Assembly (NCBI RefSeq): GCF_026343335.1
Contig: NZ_JAPELX010000001.1
Location: forward strand, 4,092,001 to 4,156,000
Direction: 5' to 3'
Length of the DNA stretch: 64,000 bases
From: Streptomyces sp. NBC_00078
GTDB lineage: Bacteria > Actinomycetota > Actinomycetes > Streptomycetales > Streptomycetaceae
The notes beneath the pieces were generated by a model, which saw only the letters and a program-made list of their open reading frames with translations, ran no database searches and was not told the origin of the DNA. Below are positions 42,067-51,183 of the stretch, in pieces (within the stretch, counting starts at the first letter, position 1; every line of letters starts with the position of its first letter). A program made the position numbers and the translations under genes.

Positions 42067-42930
42067 AATTCGGTCCGCCAGTCCGCGCAGCAGTCGTACG
42101 ACGCCCTGGGGACCGTCGACCACCACGTCCGCCCGTTCCCGCAGCTCCGCCACCTCCTCGCTGCCGCTGCACACCAGCAGGCCGGGGACGCCGTCGGAGC
42201 GCAGTTTCTCGACGGCCGCGAAGGCCGGGAGGTCGCCGAGGTCGTCGCCGCCGTAGAGGACCGCGGACGCGCCGATCTCGCGGACGTACTCCAGCAGGGC
42301 CACGCCCTTGTCCATGCCCGGCGGGCGCAGTTCCAGGACCAGCCGGCCGGGCTCCACGATCAGGCCGTGGCGGCCGGCGAGGTCGGTGAGGGGTGCGCGC
42401 AGCGCCTCGAAGGCGGCCTGGGGGTCGGCGGCGCGGCGGGTGTGGACCGCGACGGCGCGGCCCTTCTCCTCGATCCACGTGCCCTGCCACGCGCCGATAC
42501 GGTCCAGGAAACCGGGGAGTTCGGCGCGGACGGCGGCGACGCCGGGGTGGGGGGCGGGCGCGCTGACGTTGCCGCTCACCGCGTCCCAGCGTTCGGCGCC
42601 GTAGTGGCCGAGGACGACCAGGTGCTCCAGGCCCGCCACGCCCGCGAAGCCGCCGTGCCGTACGGCGACGCCGGCCGGGCGGCCGGTGACCACCGCCACA
42701 GAGGCGATCTTCGGGGCGAGGGCGGCGAGCGCGGGCACCGCCTCCGGGTGGGCGCGGGCCTGCTCGGGGTCCGGCACGATCGGGGCGAGGGTGCCGTCGA
42801 AGTCGAGGCCGACCACCGTCTTCCCCGGGTGCGCGAGAATCGCGGCCAGCCCGTCGCGGCCCGCCTGTGTGGCGGGCGTCGGCAGGGGGTCCATGGAGTG
42901 CGTCGAGTCCGTATCCGTATGGGTGCCCAT
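42046..42930 (-). CDS. otsB: Trehalose-6-phosphate phosphatase
   Basis: A 294-residue HAD phosphatase with VVGLDFDGTLAPIV (motif I), VVTGRP (motif II) and YGGDDLGDLPAF (motif IV). It dephosphorylates trehalose-6-phosphate. The last six residues (FSPSGV) and the stop codon are read from a dispersed family A repeat, so the natural C-terminus has probably been replaced. The ATG at 42930 has only a weak upstream ribosome site. Confidence 0.95.
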   Translation of the reverse strand: MGTHTDTDSTHSMDPLPTPATQAGRDGLAAILAHPGKTVVGLDFDGTLAPIVPDPEQARAHPEAVPALAALAPKIASVAVVTGRPAGVAVRHGGFAGVAGLEHLVVLGHYGAERWDAVSGNVSAPAPHPGVAAVRAELPGFLDRIGAWQGTWIEEKGRAVAVHTRRAADPQAAFEALRAPLTDLAGRHGLIVEPGRLVLELRPPGMDKGVALLEYVREIGASAVLYGGDDLGDLPAFAAVEKLRSDGVPGLLVCSGSEEVAELRERADVVVDGPQGVVRLLRGLADRIFSPSGV

Positions 42931-43000
42931 ACGGATGACCTTAACCGCGGACGGCCGGGCTCACCCATGGCTCGCGACAGCGAGGCAGCCGTCGGCGCGG

Positions 43001-43234
43001 TCAGCGTTCCGCTCGCCGTGTCTCCCGCACCCTGCGCAACCTGTTCACCGTCACCGGGTCGTGGGCGAGCGCCCGCTCGTCGTCCAGCAGGGCGTTCAGC
43101 AGCTGGTAGTAGCGGACGGGGGCCAGGCCCAGCTCCTCGCGTATCGCCCGCTCCTTGGCGCCGGGGCCCGGAAAGCCCCGGCGTTCGAGGGCGAGGATGT
43201 TCTGCTCGCGGTCGCCCAACGGTTCCTGGTCCAT
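43001..43234 (-). CDS. DUF3263 protein
   Basis: A 77-residue basic protein of the DUF3263 family (REQNILALERRGFPGPGAKERAIREELGLAPVRYYQLLNALLDD). The helical pattern suggests a helix-turn-helix DNA-binding fold. ATG 43234 opens MDQEPLGDRE. It is upstream of otsB on the same strand with a 70-bp gap. Confidence 0.88.
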   Translation of the reverse strand: MDQEPLGDREQNILALERRGFPGPGAKERAIREELGLAPVRYYQLLNALLDDERALAHDPVTVNRLRRVRETRRAER

Positions 43235-43316
43235 GCCCCGCACGGTAGCCCCCGCCGCTGACAACGCCTGCGCGGCACCGGCGTCTGATCCGCTGCCGGT
43301 CCCCCACGAGCCCGCT

Positions 43317-43360
43317 GCCGGCCGGATGCCGGCTGAATGCCGGCCGGATGCCGGCTCGCT
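43317..43360. repeat. 22-bp direct repeat
   Basis: GCCGGCCGGATGCCGGCT plus four bases occurs at 43317-43338 and 43339-43360. It is self-complementary (GCCGGC), so it can form a hairpin. The second copy ends just before the stop codon of the solute-binding protein gene and may act as its terminator. Confidence 0.65.
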
Positions 43361-43361
43361 G

Positions 43362-44627
43362 CTAGTCCGCGTTCTCCGCCCGGGAAGCCGTCGCCTGGAG
43401 CTGTGCGAGGGTGGCGGCCGGGTTGCCGCCGGGGGCGACCGCCTGGCCTATGTGCTTCTTGACCGCCGCGGCGACGTCGGCCCAGGAGGTGTTGCCGACC
43501 GGGTAGAGCTCGGACAGTGGCAGCTGGTCCAGGAACGGCTTGAGGTCGGCGTCCCGCTTGTCCGTGCTCATGGCCTCGGAGGCGGACGCGGTGGCCGGCA
43601 GCAGGTCGTACTCGTGGGAAAAGTCGAGCACGTTCTTCTCGCTGTAGACGAAGTCGAGGAACTTGCCGACCTGTTCCGCGTGGCCGTTCTTCTTGAACGC
43701 CATCATCCAGTCGGCGACGCCCATCGCGGTCCTGTGCTGGCCGTCCCTGCCGGGCATCGGCACCATGCCGAACTTCACACCCCGCTTCGCGGCGATCTGC
43801 ATCAGCGAGGGGTGGCCGTTGAGCATGCCGACGTCCCCCTCCGCGAAGGCGGCGAAGGCGGCGGCACGGTTCAGCCTGCCGGGCGCGACAGGACCGGTCA
43901 GACCCTTGTCGACCAGGTCGTCCTTGAGCCAGGTGAAGGTGTCGACGTTCTGCGCGGAGTCGATGCCGTACGTGCCGACGGCGTCGGTGTAGCCACCGCC
44001 GCCGCTCAGCAGCCACTGCATCGTCTCGGCCTGCGCCTCCTCCGGGCCGAGCGGCAGCGCGTACGGGTACGTCACGCCCTCGTCCTTGAGCGCCGCGGCG
44101 TCGGCGGCCAGCTGCTTCCAGGTCTTCGGCGGGGTGAGGCCGGCCTTCCGGAAGAGGGTCTTGTTGTAGAAGAGCAGGCGCGTGGAGGCGGCGAACGGCA
44201 TCCCGTACTGCACGCCCTTCACCTGGCCCGCGGTGGCCAGCTGGGAGGCGAGGTCGGCCTGGGTGGTGATGGAGAGCAGGTCGTCGGCCGTGTAGAGCAG
44301 GCCCTTGTCGGCGTAGTCGGCGTACGCGCCGATCTGCGCCATGTCGGGCGCCTTGCCGGCGTCGACCAGCTCCTTGACCTTGCGGTCGACGTCGTTCCAG
44401 GAGTAGACGCTGACCTCGATCTTCACACCGGAGTGCTTGCTCTCGTACTCCTTCACCAGCCTGTCCCAGTACTTCTGGGAGCTGTTGGCGGCGGAGTCGC
44501 CGTAGTCCGCGGCGATCAGCTTCAGGGTGACGTCACCCGAACCGCCGGTGAGGCCGCAGCCGCCGAGGACCGCCGTCATGCCCAGTGCGGACACCGCCGC
44601 AATCGTTCCTGTCCTACGCCGCTGCAC
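43362..44627 (-). CDS. Sugar ABC transporter solute-binding lipoprotein
   Basis: A 421-residue extracellular solute-binding protein (family 1 type). The signal peptide ends in a lipobox VLGGC. ADKGLLYTADDLL and GDVGMLNGHPSL are ligand-binding stretches of this class. The divergent neighbour is nagK-nagA and a DasR-like box lies upstream, so an N-acetylglucosamine or chitin-derived sugar is the likely ligand. The permease genes are elsewhere. GTG 44627 has GAGG at 9 nt; a TTG at 44663 in the same frame lacks a ribosome site. Confidence 0.88.
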   Translation of the reverse strand: MQRRRTGTIAAVSALGMTAVLGGCGLTGGSGDVTLKLIAADYGDSAANSSQKYWDRLVKEYESKHSGVKIEVSVYSWNDVDRKVKELVDAGKAPDMAQIGAYADYADKGLLYTADDLLSITTQADLASQLATAGQVKGVQYGMPFAASTRLLFYNKTLFRKAGLTPPKTWKQLAADAAALKDEGVTYPYALPLGPEEAQAETMQWLLSGGGGYTDAVGTYGIDSAQNVDTFTWLKDDLVDKGLTGPVAPGRLNRAAAFAAFAEGDVGMLNGHPSLMQIAAKRGVKFGMVPMPGRDGQHRTAMGVADWMMAFKKNGHAEQVGKFLDFVYSEKNVLDFSHEYDLLPATASASEAMSTDKRDADLKPFLDQLPLSELYPVGNTSWADVAAAVKKHIGQAVAPGGNPAATLAQLQATASRAENAD

Positions 44628-44678
44628 TGCTTGTGACCTCAACCCTGCTGTCTCGCCGTTCAATTAAAAGGACACGAT

Positions 44679-44692
44679 AGGTCTACACCACG
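44679..44692. promoter_or_regulatory. Second, weaker DasR-like box
   Basis: AGGTCTACACCACG shares the GGTCTA and ACC parts of the DasR consensus and lies 3 bp from the better box. It is nearer the solute-binding-protein gene. It may extend DasR binding over both divergent promoters. Confidence 0.4.
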
Positions 44693-44694
44693 TA

Positions 44695-44710
44695 AGTGGA
44701 CTAGACCTCT
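44695..44710. promoter_or_regulatory. DasR-responsive element (dre) before nagK-nagA
   Basis: AGTGGACTAGACCTCT matches ACTGGTCTAGACCAGT at 12 positions, with two more in allowed G/C swaps. It lies 28 bp upstream of the nagK GTG in the divergent region with the solute-binding protein gene. DasR, the GlcNAc-responsive GntR repressor, is known to act at nagKA in Streptomyces. Confidence 0.75.
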
Positions 44711-44738
44711 TGCGGGTCGTGGGGTCACACTGTTCCCC

Positions 44739-45737
44739 GTGAGACATGTCATCGCCCTCGATGTGGGCGGCACCGGGATGAAGGCGGCGCTGTTCGCCGC
44801 CGACACCGTGCTTTCCGGGGGCGGCAACGATCAGCGGCTGCCCCCGCGAGCCCCCGGGCCACCCGTGCTGCTGCATCAGGCGCGCCGGGCGACCGGGCGC
44901 GAGCGCGGGCCGGACGCGGTCGTCGAGAGCATCCTCGACTTCGCCGCCGAGCTCAGCGCCCTGGGCGCCGAGCGGTTCGGCGAGCCCGCGTCCGCAGCCG
45001 GTGTCGCCGTCCCCGGCATCGTCGACGCCGACCGGGGCATCGCCGCCTACGCTGCCAACCTCGGCTGGCGCGACGTACCCCTGCGCGATCTGCTCGCCAC
45101 GAAGCTGGGCATCCCCGTGGCCCTCGGCCACGACGTGCGCACCGGCGGCCTGGCCGAGGGCCGGATCGGCGCGGGCAAGGGCGCCGACCGCTTCCTCTTC
45201 GTCCCCCTCGGCACCGGAATCGCGGGGGCGATCGGCATCGCGGGCCGGGTGGAGGCGGGCGCGCACGGCTTCGCGGGCGAGATCGGCCACATCGTCGTGC
45301 GGCCCGGGGGCGCCCCGTGTCCGTGCGGTCAGGTCGGCTGCCTGGAGCGGTACGCCTCCGCGGCGGCGGTCAGTGCGGCCTGGGCGACGGCTTCGGGAGA
45401 CCCCGACGCGGACGCCGCCGACTGCGCCAAGGCCGTCGCGTCCGGCGACCCGAACGCCGTTCGGGTCTGGCGGAGCGCGGTGGACGCCCTGGCCGACGGC
45501 CTGGTCACCGCACTCACCCTGCTGGACCCGCGCACCCTGATCATCGGCGGCGGCCTCGCGGAGGCGGGGGAGATCTTGTTCACACCGCTGCGGGAGGCCG
45601 TCCAGCGGCGGGTCACCTTCCAGAAACTGCCGCAGATTGTTCCAGCGGCCCTGGGCGACACCGCCGGTTGCCTCGGCGCCGGGCTACTGGCCTGGGATCT
45701 CCTCACCACCACTGACGGCATGGAGGTAACGGCCTGA
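44739..45737 (+). CDS. nagK: ROK-family N-acetylglucosamine kinase
   Basis: A 332-residue ROK kinase: ALDVGGTGMKAAL (phosphate loop), GHDVR with the likely base, and the zinc motif CPCGQVGCLE. It phosphorylates GlcNAc, or possibly glucose, with ATP. It overlaps nagA by one base (TGATG), so the two are translated together. An unusual proline-rich insertion (NDQRLPPRAPGPPVLLHQ) lies near residues 30-47. GTG 44739 is the start. Confidence 0.92.
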   Translation: MRHVIALDVGGTGMKAALFAADTVLSGGGNDQRLPPRAPGPPVLLHQARRATGRERGPDAVVESILDFAAELSALGAERFGEPASAAGVAVPGIVDADRGIAAYAANLGWRDVPLRDLLATKLGIPVALGHDVRTGGLAEGRIGAGKGADRFLFVPLGTGIAGAIGIAGRVEAGAHGFAGEIGHIVVRPGGAPCPCGQVGCLERYASAAAVSAAWATASGDPDADAADCAKAVASGDPNAVRVWRSAVDALADGLVTALTLLDPRTLIIGGGLAEAGEILFTPLREAVQRRVTFQKLPQIVPAALGDTAGCLGAGLLAWDLLTTTDGMEVTA

Positions 45738-46975
45738 TGGCAACCCCCCCAGGGGCGCGGGACAGCGCCAACATGCGGCTGCGCCGCGGGGCGCGACCAG
45801 CCACACACGACCCGCAGCCCGCGACGGCCGGAACCCCCCTGGTGCTCTCCGGCGCCACCGTGGTTCTCCCCACCGGCACCGTGCCCGACGGCACTCTCAC
45901 CATCGCCGGCACCCGCATCACCGCCCAAGCCCCGCAGGGCGACGCCCGGTTGATCGACCTCACCGGCCACCACGTGGTGCCCGGCTTCGTGGACATCCAC
46001 AACCACGGCGGCGGCGGGGCCTCCTTCACCTCGGGCACGGTCGAGGAGATCCTCAAGGGCATCCACACCCACCGGCGGCACGGCACGACCACCCTCGTCG
46101 CCTCCACCGTCACCAACGACATGGACTCCCTCGCCCAACGCGCGGGCCTGCTGAGCGAACTCGCCGAGCAGGGCGACATCGCCGGCATCCACTTCGAGGG
46201 ACCCTTCATCTCGCCGTGCCGCAAGGGTGCCCATTCCGAGGAACTGCTGCGTGACCCGGATCCGGCGGAGGTGCGCAAGCTGATCGACGCGGCGCGCGGC
46301 AGCGCCAGGATGGTCACGCTCGCCACCGAACTCCCCGGTGGCCTCGACTCCGTACGCCTCCTCGCCGAACACGGCGTCATCGCGGCGATCGGGCACACCG
46401 ACGCGACGTACGAGCAGACGGTGGAGGCGATCGACGCGGGCGCCACGGTCGCGACCCACCTGTTCAACGCGATGCCGACCCTCGGTCACCGCACCCCCGG
46501 CCCGATCGCCGCCCTGCTTGAGGACGAGCGCATCACCGTCGAGCTGATCAACGACGGTACGCACCTGCACCCCGCCTCCCTCCAGCTGGCGTTCCATCAC
46601 GCGGGCGCGAACCGGGTCGCCTTCATCACCGACGCGATGGACGCGGCCGGCTTCGGCGACGGCAGGTACATGCTCGGCCCGCTGGAGGTCGAGGTCAGCG
46701 AGGGCGTGGCACGGCTGGTGGAGGGCGGCTCGATCGCGGGCTCGACGCTCACCCTGGACCGCGCGTTCAGGCGGGCGGTGACCGTGGACGGGCTGCCGGT
46801 CGAGGACGTGGTGACGGCGATCTCGGCCAACCCGGCCAAGCTGCTCGGCATGTACGACAGGACCGGCTCCCTGGAACCCGGCAAGGACGCCGACCTGGTG
46901 ATCCTTGACCATCAATTCGGCCTCAAGGGCGTGATGCGCCGAGGCGAATGGGTGGTCGATCCCCAACTGGGGTGA
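45737..46975 (+). CDS. nagA: N-acetylglucosamine-6-phosphate deacetylase with repeat-derived N-terminus
   Basis: A 412-residue amidohydrolase. VVPGFVDIHNHGGGG carries metal ligands, GIHFEGPFIS the metal-binding glutamate, IGHTDA and HLFNAM the histidines, and TDAMDAAG the catalytic aspartate. It deacetylates GlcNAc-6-phosphate, the product of both NagK and MurQ. The first 30 residues lie in a family B repeat (45744-45819) and are absent from ordinary NagA, whose fold begins near PLVLSGATVV. The true start may be ATG 45737 or ATG 45772 within the repeat. Confidence 0.94.
   Translation: MATPPGARDSANMRLRRGARPATHDPQPATAGTPLVLSGATVVLPTGTVPDGTLTIAGTRITAQAPQGDARLIDLTGHHVVPGFVDIHNHGGGGASFTSGTVEEILKGIHTHRRHGTTTLVASTVTNDMDSLAQRAGLLSELAEQGDIAGIHFEGPFISPCRKGAHSEELLRDPDPAEVRKLIDAARGSARMVTLATELPGGLDSVRLLAEHGVIAAIGHTDATYEQTVEAIDAGATVATHLFNAMPTLGHRTPGPIAALLEDERITVELINDGTHLHPASLQLAFHHAGANRVAFITDAMDAAGFGDGRYMLGPLEVEVSEGVARLVEGGSIAGSTLTLDRAFRRAVTVDGLPVEDVVTAISANPAKLLGMYDRTGSLEPGKDADLVILDHQFGLKGVMRRGEWVVDPQLG
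45744..45819 (+). repeat. Dispersed repeat family B, copy 2, inside the nagA 5' end
   Basis: CCAGGGGCGCGGGACAGC, then CATGCGGCTGCGCCGC, then GGGGCGCGACCAGCC and CCCGCAG, the same block order as at 37856-37935. It begins 7 bases after the nagK stop and reads through in frame into nagA. Confidence 0.78.
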
Positions 46976-47126
46976 TCTGTCCGGCTGTTGACGGCGGCGG
47001 TTGTCCTGGAGAATGTCCCGGGGACGGTCCTGGAAACCGGGAGGACCGTCGCCGGTTCGGCATGATCACCCTTCCGGACGGACAGACGGCGGCCGGCAGC
47101 TGCATTCTCCGGGGGAGGTGGTCCGG

Positions 47127-48071
47127 GTGATCCTCACGGTCACACTGAACACCGCTCTCGACATCACGTATCGCCTGCCGGCACTCACACCGCACGCCTC
47201 CCACCGGGTCACCGAGGTCACGGAACGCCCCGGCGGCAAGGGTCTGAACGTGGCCCGCGTGCTGGCGGCCCTGGGCCACGAGGTGACGGTCACGGGCTTC
47301 ACGGGCGGCGCCACCGGGCGCGCCGTACAGGAGCAACTCACCGCCGTACCGGGGCTGGTGGACGCCCTGATCCCGGTCACGGGCGCGACCAGGCGCACGA
47401 TCGCGGTCGTCGACGCCCGATCCGGTGACACGACCCAGCTCAACGAACCGGGCCCCACCATCACACCCGCCGAGTGGACCGCCTTCCAGGAGGCATACGA
47501 GGGCCTGCTCGCGCCGGCGTCCGCGGTGGCGCTGTGCGGCAGCCTGCCGCCCGGGGTTCCGGTGGGCGCGTACGCCGGGCTGATACGGACGGCGCGGTCG
47601 GCCGGAGTACCCGTCCTCCTCGACACCAGCGGCGAACCCCTGCGCCGCGGGATCGCCGCCCGCCCGGACATCGTCAAGCCGAACACCGACGAACTGGCCG
47701 AACTCACCGGCTCCCACGACCCGTTGCGCGGAGCACAGGACGCGCGGCGCCGGGGCGCCCACGCGGTCGTCGCGTCCCTGGGCGCAAAAGGCCTCCTCGC
47801 GATCACCCCACAGGGCCGCTGGCGCGCGGTCCCACCGACCCGAATCCACGGCAACCCGACGGGCGCCGGCGACTCGGCGGTCGCGGGCCTGCTGTCGGGG
47901 TTGGAGCTACAACTGCCCTGGCCGGAACGGCTGTCTCGGGCGGTGGCACTGGCGGCGGCGACCGTATCGGCGCGGACGGCAGGCGAGTTCGATCCCGCAG
48001 CCTACGAGGAACTACTGACTCGGGTCGACACACGGCGGGCAGAGCCGGACACGTCGAAGCCGGACGGATAG
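47127..48071 (+). CDS. PfkB-family hexose-phosphate kinase (1-phosphofructokinase type)
   Basis: A 314-residue kinase. ILTVTLNTALDITY at the start and NPTGAGDSAVAGLLSG (catalytic aspartate) near the end are PfkB signatures; RPGGKGLNVARVLAALG fits the FruK/LacC branch. It should phosphorylate fructose-1-phosphate, tagatose-6-phosphate or a related sugar phosphate. GTG 47127 has GGGGGAGG at 8 nt. It follows nagA on the same strand by 150 bp and may extend the amino-sugar pathway. Confidence 0.9.
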   Translation: MILTVTLNTALDITYRLPALTPHASHRVTEVTERPGGKGLNVARVLAALGHEVTVTGFTGGATGRAVQEQLTAVPGLVDALIPVTGATRRTIAVVDARSGDTTQLNEPGPTITPAEWTAFQEAYEGLLAPASAVALCGSLPPGVPVGAYAGLIRTARSAGVPVLLDTSGEPLRRGIAARPDIVKPNTDELAELTGSHDPLRGAQDARRRGAHAVVASLGAKGLLAITPQGRWRAVPPTRIHGNPTGAGDSAVAGLLSGLELQLPWPERLSRAVALAAATVSARTAGEFDPAAYEELLTRVDTRRAEPDTSKPDG

Positions 48072-48348
48072 ACGGAGAGACGGAGAGACGGAGAGACTCT
48101 GGCTCGCGGAGGCTCCCTGGAGCTGACGAGCGGCCCGCCCCGAGTCCGGTGCCGAAGACGGCCGAGTCCGCGCCGGGCCCGGCGGCGTCGACGCAACTCG
48201 CGCCGGCAATGCTGACAGAACCGTTGACGGGACGTATTCACTCTTTTAGCGTCTGACCGCTCAACCGAACGACGTTCGGAATATCGATCAGGGTGGGGTC
48301 TTGGGATGCGACCACTCACCCGGCTTTGTGCACCCCTGGAGGCATTGG
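48072..48348. other. Upstream region of the GH43-type gene
   Basis: Three tandem GACGGAGA units sit just after the kinase stop. Further on is a palindrome CCGAAC-GAC-GTTCGG at 48265-48279 in an AT-richer stretch, a possible operator for the glycosidase gene. No gene is supported. Confidence 0.45.
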
Positions 48349-49725
48349 ATGAGCGCAACCCCCGTCCCGTCGCGCCGGCTGTTCCTCGGTATGGCCGCGG
48401 CCGTGCCGCTGTCCATGACCGGCGCGCTGACCATCGGAAGCCAGTCCGCGGGCGCCGCGACGGGCTCCCCGTTCGTCATGTGCTACTTCACCGAGTCACG
48501 CGCAGGCCTTGGTACGAACTACGGCCTGCACCTTGCGGTCAGCACCGACGCGCTGCAGTGGATGCCGCTCAATCAGAACAACCCCGTCGCGACCCCGACC
48601 GGCGGTGAGGGTGGTCTGCGCGACCCCTTCATCCTGACCAAGCAGGACGGCACGTTCGTCGTCATGGCGACCGATCTGAAGGGCACCGACTGGACCAGGA
48701 AGAGCCCGTACATCCATGTCTGGGACTCCGCCGACCTGCGCTCCTTCGACAACTACCGCCTGCTGAAGCTGCACGACATGCCCACCCACACGTGGGCGCC
48801 CGAAGCTTTCTGGGACGCCTCCCGCGGCCAGTACGGCATCATCTACTCGGCCGTCAACAGCAGCGGGCACAACGTGATCATGGTGAACTACACCACGGAT
48901 TTCCTTACGGTGACGTCGCCGCAGGCATTCTTCGACCCGGGCTACGACGTGATCGACGGCTCTCTCGCCATGGGCGTGAACGGCGTCAACTACCTGTATT
49001 TCAAGGGTCACAACAGCCTCACGGGTGCGAAGTCCACCTCCCTCGCTCCCGGCAGCTTCACCCAGTTCACCTCGGGCCTGGCGCCCCAAGGAGGCATCGA
49101 GGCCCCGATCCTCGCCCAGGCGAACGGCACCTGGTACCTGTGGGGCGACGCCAACGCGGTGTTCTACGCCTGGCAGACCAGTGACCTTTCCACCGGCACC
49201 TGGACCGCCACCGACCGGCGCGCCTACACCCAGCCGCTGAACTCCAAACACGCCGGCATCCAGCCGATCTCCCAGTCGGTCTACGACAACCTGGTCGCCA
49301 AGTGGGGAAAGCCCGCCTGGAACCGGCTGAAGTCCTACAACTTCCCGGACAGATACTGGCGGCAGGCGGACTCCATCGGCCGCATCGACCAGTACCCGTT
49401 CGACCCGTACACCGACTCGCAATGGAAGCTGGTGCCGGGACTGGCCGACTCCTCCGGCGTCTCCTTCCAGTCCGTCAGCGACCCGACCCGCTACCTGCGG
49501 CACTCCTTCTACCAGCTGCGACTGGACGTCAACGACGGCACCACGACGTTCGCCCAGGACGCCACCTTCCACAAGACCGCCGGACTCGCCGACCCGTCCT
49601 GGTCGTCGTTCCGCTCGCACAACCACCCGGACCGCTACATCCGGCACTACGACTACGTGCTGCGCATCGACCCGATCTCCACCGCCACCGGCAGGGCTGA
49701 CGCCACCTTCTCCGTCTGGTACTGA
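48349..49725 (+). CDS. Secreted GH43-like glycosidase with AbfB domain
   Basis: A 458-residue protein with a twin-arginine-type signal (SRRLFLGMAAAVPLSMTGAL). The catalytic part has five-bladed propeller motifs (LRDPFILTKQDG, HTWAPEAFWD, GGIEAPIL). The C-terminal AbfB/CBM42 arabinose-binding domain has repeats SYNFPDRYWRQ, YLRHSFYQLR and NHPDRYIRHYDYVLRIDP. It should act on arabinose-containing plant polysaccharides. ATG 48349 has GGAGG at 6 nt. The paralogue downstream is broken. Confidence 0.9.
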   Translation: MSATPVPSRRLFLGMAAAVPLSMTGALTIGSQSAGAATGSPFVMCYFTESRAGLGTNYGLHLAVSTDALQWMPLNQNNPVATPTGGEGGLRDPFILTKQDGTFVVMATDLKGTDWTRKSPYIHVWDSADLRSFDNYRLLKLHDMPTHTWAPEAFWDASRGQYGIIYSAVNSSGHNVIMVNYTTDFLTVTSPQAFFDPGYDVIDGSLAMGVNGVNYLYFKGHNSLTGAKSTSLAPGSFTQFTSGLAPQGGIEAPILAQANGTWYLWGDANAVFYAWQTSDLSTGTWTATDRRAYTQPLNSKHAGIQPISQSVYDNLVAKWGKPAWNRLKSYNFPDRYWRQADSIGRIDQYPFDPYTDSQWKLVPGLADSSGVSFQSVSDPTRYLRHSFYQLRLDVNDGTTTFAQDATFHKTAGLADPSWSSFRSHNHPDRYIRHYDYVLRIDPISTATGRADATFSVWY

Positions 49726-49979
49726 GGCACACCACCGGGGCCGCGTACAGAGAAGGACGCCGGATCCGCCCTGCACATGTGAGGTGTGGGTGGTGCTGCC
49801 CAGGTAACGGTGGGGCAGCAACCAGTCGGAACTCAACCGGTCAGTTCCATTGACGAGGTAGGGGCTGAAACTTATCTTTCGCCCGCAGCTCGAAATTCGC
49901 GGTTTCGCACAGTGTCCGAAATATCGCACTTGGCTGTCAAAGGAGACAGCGGGCCGCCGCCGCCGACCCGGGCTACCTG

Positions 49980-51183
49980 ATGTGGCACTTCACCGCCGAT
50001 TCCGCGACCGGGCAGAGGTTGTACCTCTCGCACAGCACGGACGGCCTGCACTGGAACGACCTCAACGGCTCAGGCACCGTCCTGCGCTCCACGGTCGGAA
50101 CGAAAGGCGTGCGCGACCCCGCACTCGTGAAATCCCCCGACGGCAGCAAGTACTGGATCGTCGCGACCGACCTGTGCATCAACTGCGGATCGACGTACAC
50201 CAACGGCAGCCCCAGCCTCGTGGTGTGGGAGTCCACGGACCTGGTCACCTGGTCGCAGCCACGGCTGCTCAACGTCGCCGGCGCGATCCCCGGCGGACAG
50301 AACGCGTGGGCGCCGGAGGCGATCTGGAACCCCGAGACCAACGACTACGTCCTGTGCTGGGCGACGAACGCCACGGTGAACGGCGTCTTCAAGTACCGCA
50401 TCTACTCCGCCCGCACCACGGACTTCCGCACCATCACCACCCCACAGGTCTACATCGACCCGCCCGGCGCCACGCCGGTCGTCGACACCCAGATAACCGA
50501 GCTGCCCGCCGGCACCGGCCCCTACCGCTACGTGCGGGTCTCCGGCGACGGCCAGAACACGGTCGAGGGCACCAACTCCCTCCTCGGGACGTGGACCAAC
50601 GTCGGCAACCTCTCCAGCATCGGCCTCACCGGCAACGTGGTCGAAGGACCGGTCTGGATGAAGTTCCAGGACCGCAAGGAGTGGGCCCTCTACATTGACT
50701 ACAACAACCCGCAAGGCGTACGCGAATACCCGCCGATCCTGACGACCGACCCGTTCAACGTCAGCTCCTACCGGCTTCAGGATGCGTCAAGCTACGACAT
50801 GGGCGGCACCACGAAGCGCCACGGCGCGATCATGACCCTCACTGCCGCCGAGGAGAGCCGCGTACTCGCACGCTGGCCCAACACCCCGGTCCAGCGGCTG
50901 CAGTCGTACAACTTCCAGGACCGCTACGTCCGCCAGACCAACTTCGACGTACGCATCGACCCGAACGTCAGCCCCGCCGACGACGCCCAGTTCCGGATGA
51001 GGCCCGGCCTCGCGGGCACCGGCACCGTCTCCTTCGAGTCGGTGGCCAACCCCGGGTACTTCCTGCGGCACGCCAACTACGACTTCCAGCTGGTCCGCAA
51101 CGACGGCTCCGCCCAGTTCGCCGCCGACGCCACCTTCAACAAGGTCGCCGGACTCGCCGATTCCACCTGGTCGTCCTTCCAGG
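49980..51183 (+). pseudogene. Truncated GH43-like/AbfB glycosidase paralogue
   Basis: From ADPGYLMWHF (just upstream of ATG 49980) the frame encodes a second arabinan-type glycosidase (VRDPALVKSPDG, NAWAPEAIWN) and most of an AbfB domain (SYNFQDRYVRQ, YFLRHANYDFQL). No signal peptide can be read upstream in frame. The AbfB domain breaks off after STWSSFQ at about 51180, where the intact paralogue continues with its last repeat. Downstream of that point the frame runs antisense to a RusA-like gene and then stops at 51395. It is a relic or a shortened, unsecreted protein. Confidence 0.8.

Noticed and set aside
42443..42930. Plus-strand ORF of 290 codons opposite otsB
   Set aside because: It is a shadow of the otsB codon pattern, with no ribosome site or domain.
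45743..46467. Minus-strand ORF opposite nagA
   Set aside because: Antisense shadow with Ser/Arg-rich translation; nagA motifs are unambiguous on the plus strand.
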